This document shows, in pieces, positions 63,369 through 64,000 of a stretch of DNA of 64,000 nucleotides (position 1 is its first letter; the number at the start of each line of letters is the position of its first letter). Origin of the DNA: Leptospira abararensis (GTDB lineage Bacteria > Spirochaetota > Leptospiria > Leptospirales > Leptospiraceae). The position numbers and the translations under genes were made by a program. The notes under the pieces are model-generated. The model saw only the letters and a program-made list of their open reading frames with translations, did no database searches and was not told the origin of the DNA. The DNA lies in the NCBI RefSeq assembly GCF_016918735.1, contig NZ_JAFFPR010000037.1, positions 71,958 to 135,957 on the forward strand, given 5' to 3'.

Positions 63369-63903
63369 TTGGTCTGACGTTAATGAGGAAGAACTGTGGA
63401 AATTCGTTGGATGGCATCTCGCAAATAAAGGAATAAATTCCGTTCTAGTCGGTGGCGCTGTCGTAGCTATTTATTCAAAAGGAGCATATCGTTCTGGAGA
63501 TTTAGATTTAGTTGAACCTCTTCTATCAAAGGAAAGTGATATTAAATCTACTATGGAAAGTATTGGCTTTAGTAAGGTTAACCGTCATTATGTTCATCCT
63601 AAATGCCAGCATTTATACATTGAATTCGTTTCTGCACCAGTATCAATAGGAGATGATTATCGAATTATTCCTGACGAAAAAGAGTTTAAAGGAAAGATTC
63701 TTAAAATTCTTTCTCCCACTGACTGTATTAAAGATAGACTAGCTTCCTTCATACACTTCAAAGCAAGAGAATGTCTAGATCAGGCATTGCTAGTTGCAAA
63801 AAGTCAAAAGTTTGACTTAAAAAAAGTAGAAGAATGGTGTTTAAATGAGTCTAGTAGTGGAAAAGAAGCTTTCGATGAATTTTTTAGGTTATATAAGAAA
63901 TAA
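63355..63903 (+). CDS. Nucleotidyltransferase-fold protein, likely toxin
   Basis: The 182-residue protein has a DNA-polymerase-beta-type nucleotidyltransferase core: VLVGGAVVAIYSKGAYRSGD with the GG at 33-34 and two metal-binding Asp at 49 and 51 in GDLDLV. The later stretch LSPTDCIKDRLASFIHFKAR is typical of DUF6036-like or AbiEii-related toxins. Such toxins may add nucleotides to tRNA or proteins. The first 14 bases overlap the winged-helix gene. It is one cassette of the array. Confidence 0.78.
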   Translation: MEEPNWSDVNEEELWKFVGWHLANKGINSVLVGGAVVAIYSKGAYRSGDLDLVEPLLSKESDIKSTMESIGFSKVNRHYVHPKCQHLYIEFVSAPVSIGDDYRIIPDEKEFKGKILKILSPTDCIKDRLASFIHFKARECLDQALLVAKSQKFDLKKVEEWCLNESSSGKEAFDEFFRLYKK

Positions 63904-63912
63904 TTAAATATA

Positions 63913-64000
63913 CGGGACTTCGCATAACAGCGTGGAAACGCTGCGCTTCGGCACAAGGCCTCGCTTGGGCTGCGCCACATTTCCCTTCTGTCACTCGTTT
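63913..64000 (+). repeat. Second attC-like site, cut by the window edge
   Basis: CGCATAAC at 63921-63928 is preceded by GGGACTT and followed by a spacer like that of the first site (GCGCTTCGG, CCTCGCTTGGGCTGCGCCACA). Only the left half is in the window, so the right core is not seen. It bounds the toxin-antitoxin cassette on the right and indicates that the array goes on. Confidence 0.65.

Overview
The window is chromosomal DNA of a spirochaete of the genus Leptospira, most likely a free-living (saprophytic) species. The genus is inferred from two adjacent endoflagellar flagellins, spirochaete-style lipoproteins, long chains of tightly overlapping genes, a low-GC A/T-rich style and strong GGAG-type ribosome binding sites. 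No rRNA, tRNA, insertion sequence or CRISPR array was seen.

Layout. (1) 1-6800, minus: the end of a 7TM-HD phosphohydrolase gene, phoH, aspS, dnaB, rplI, rpsR, ssb, rpsF. (2) 6893-11564: membrane protein, CapA-like phosphoesterase, lipoprotein, TPR protein. (3) 11552-17460, plus: one tightly packed operon with a cysteine-desulfurase-like enzyme, a membrane-anchored CHAT (caspase-like) protein, an exported protein, an ECF sigma factor and an unknown protein, closed by a structured intergenic element and terminator. (4) 17597-22641, minus: ychF, RluA-type pseudouridine synthase, DUF2797, exported protein, DUF1343 cell-wall hydrolase. (5) 22684-34695: lipoprotein, histidine kinase with response regulator, rhodanese, cyclophilin, KefC/KefF-like pair, a DedA/ATP-grasp fusion, and an operon of adenylate cyclase, hydrolase and DoxX-like protein. 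(6) 34921-36788: two flaB genes whose leaders carry paired hairpins that look like CsrA sites. (7) 37114-44593, minus: amidase, DEAD-box helicase, methyltransferase, TPR protein, nusB, ribH and a 50-residue gene. (8) 44681-57277: SET protein, GH57 with DUF4912, hpf, ECF sigma with a likely anti-sigma factor, mutL, a PerR-like regulator, flavin reductase, purL, and two convergent lipoproteins of the LpoB neighbourhood. (9) 58384-61565, plus: a RadA-like protein without a P-loop, a small protein and a family B DNA polymerase with an eroded exonuclease. (10) 61566-64000: an integron-like cassette region with attC-like sites around a membrane protein gene and a winged-helix/nucleotidyltransferase toxin-antitoxin pair.

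The observations most worth following are the CHAT-ECF sigma operon, the RadA-like/PolB operon, the attC-like cassette array at the right edge, and the matching CsrA-type hairpins in front of both flagellin genes. All function calls come from reading the sequence and recalling families; no database search was run.
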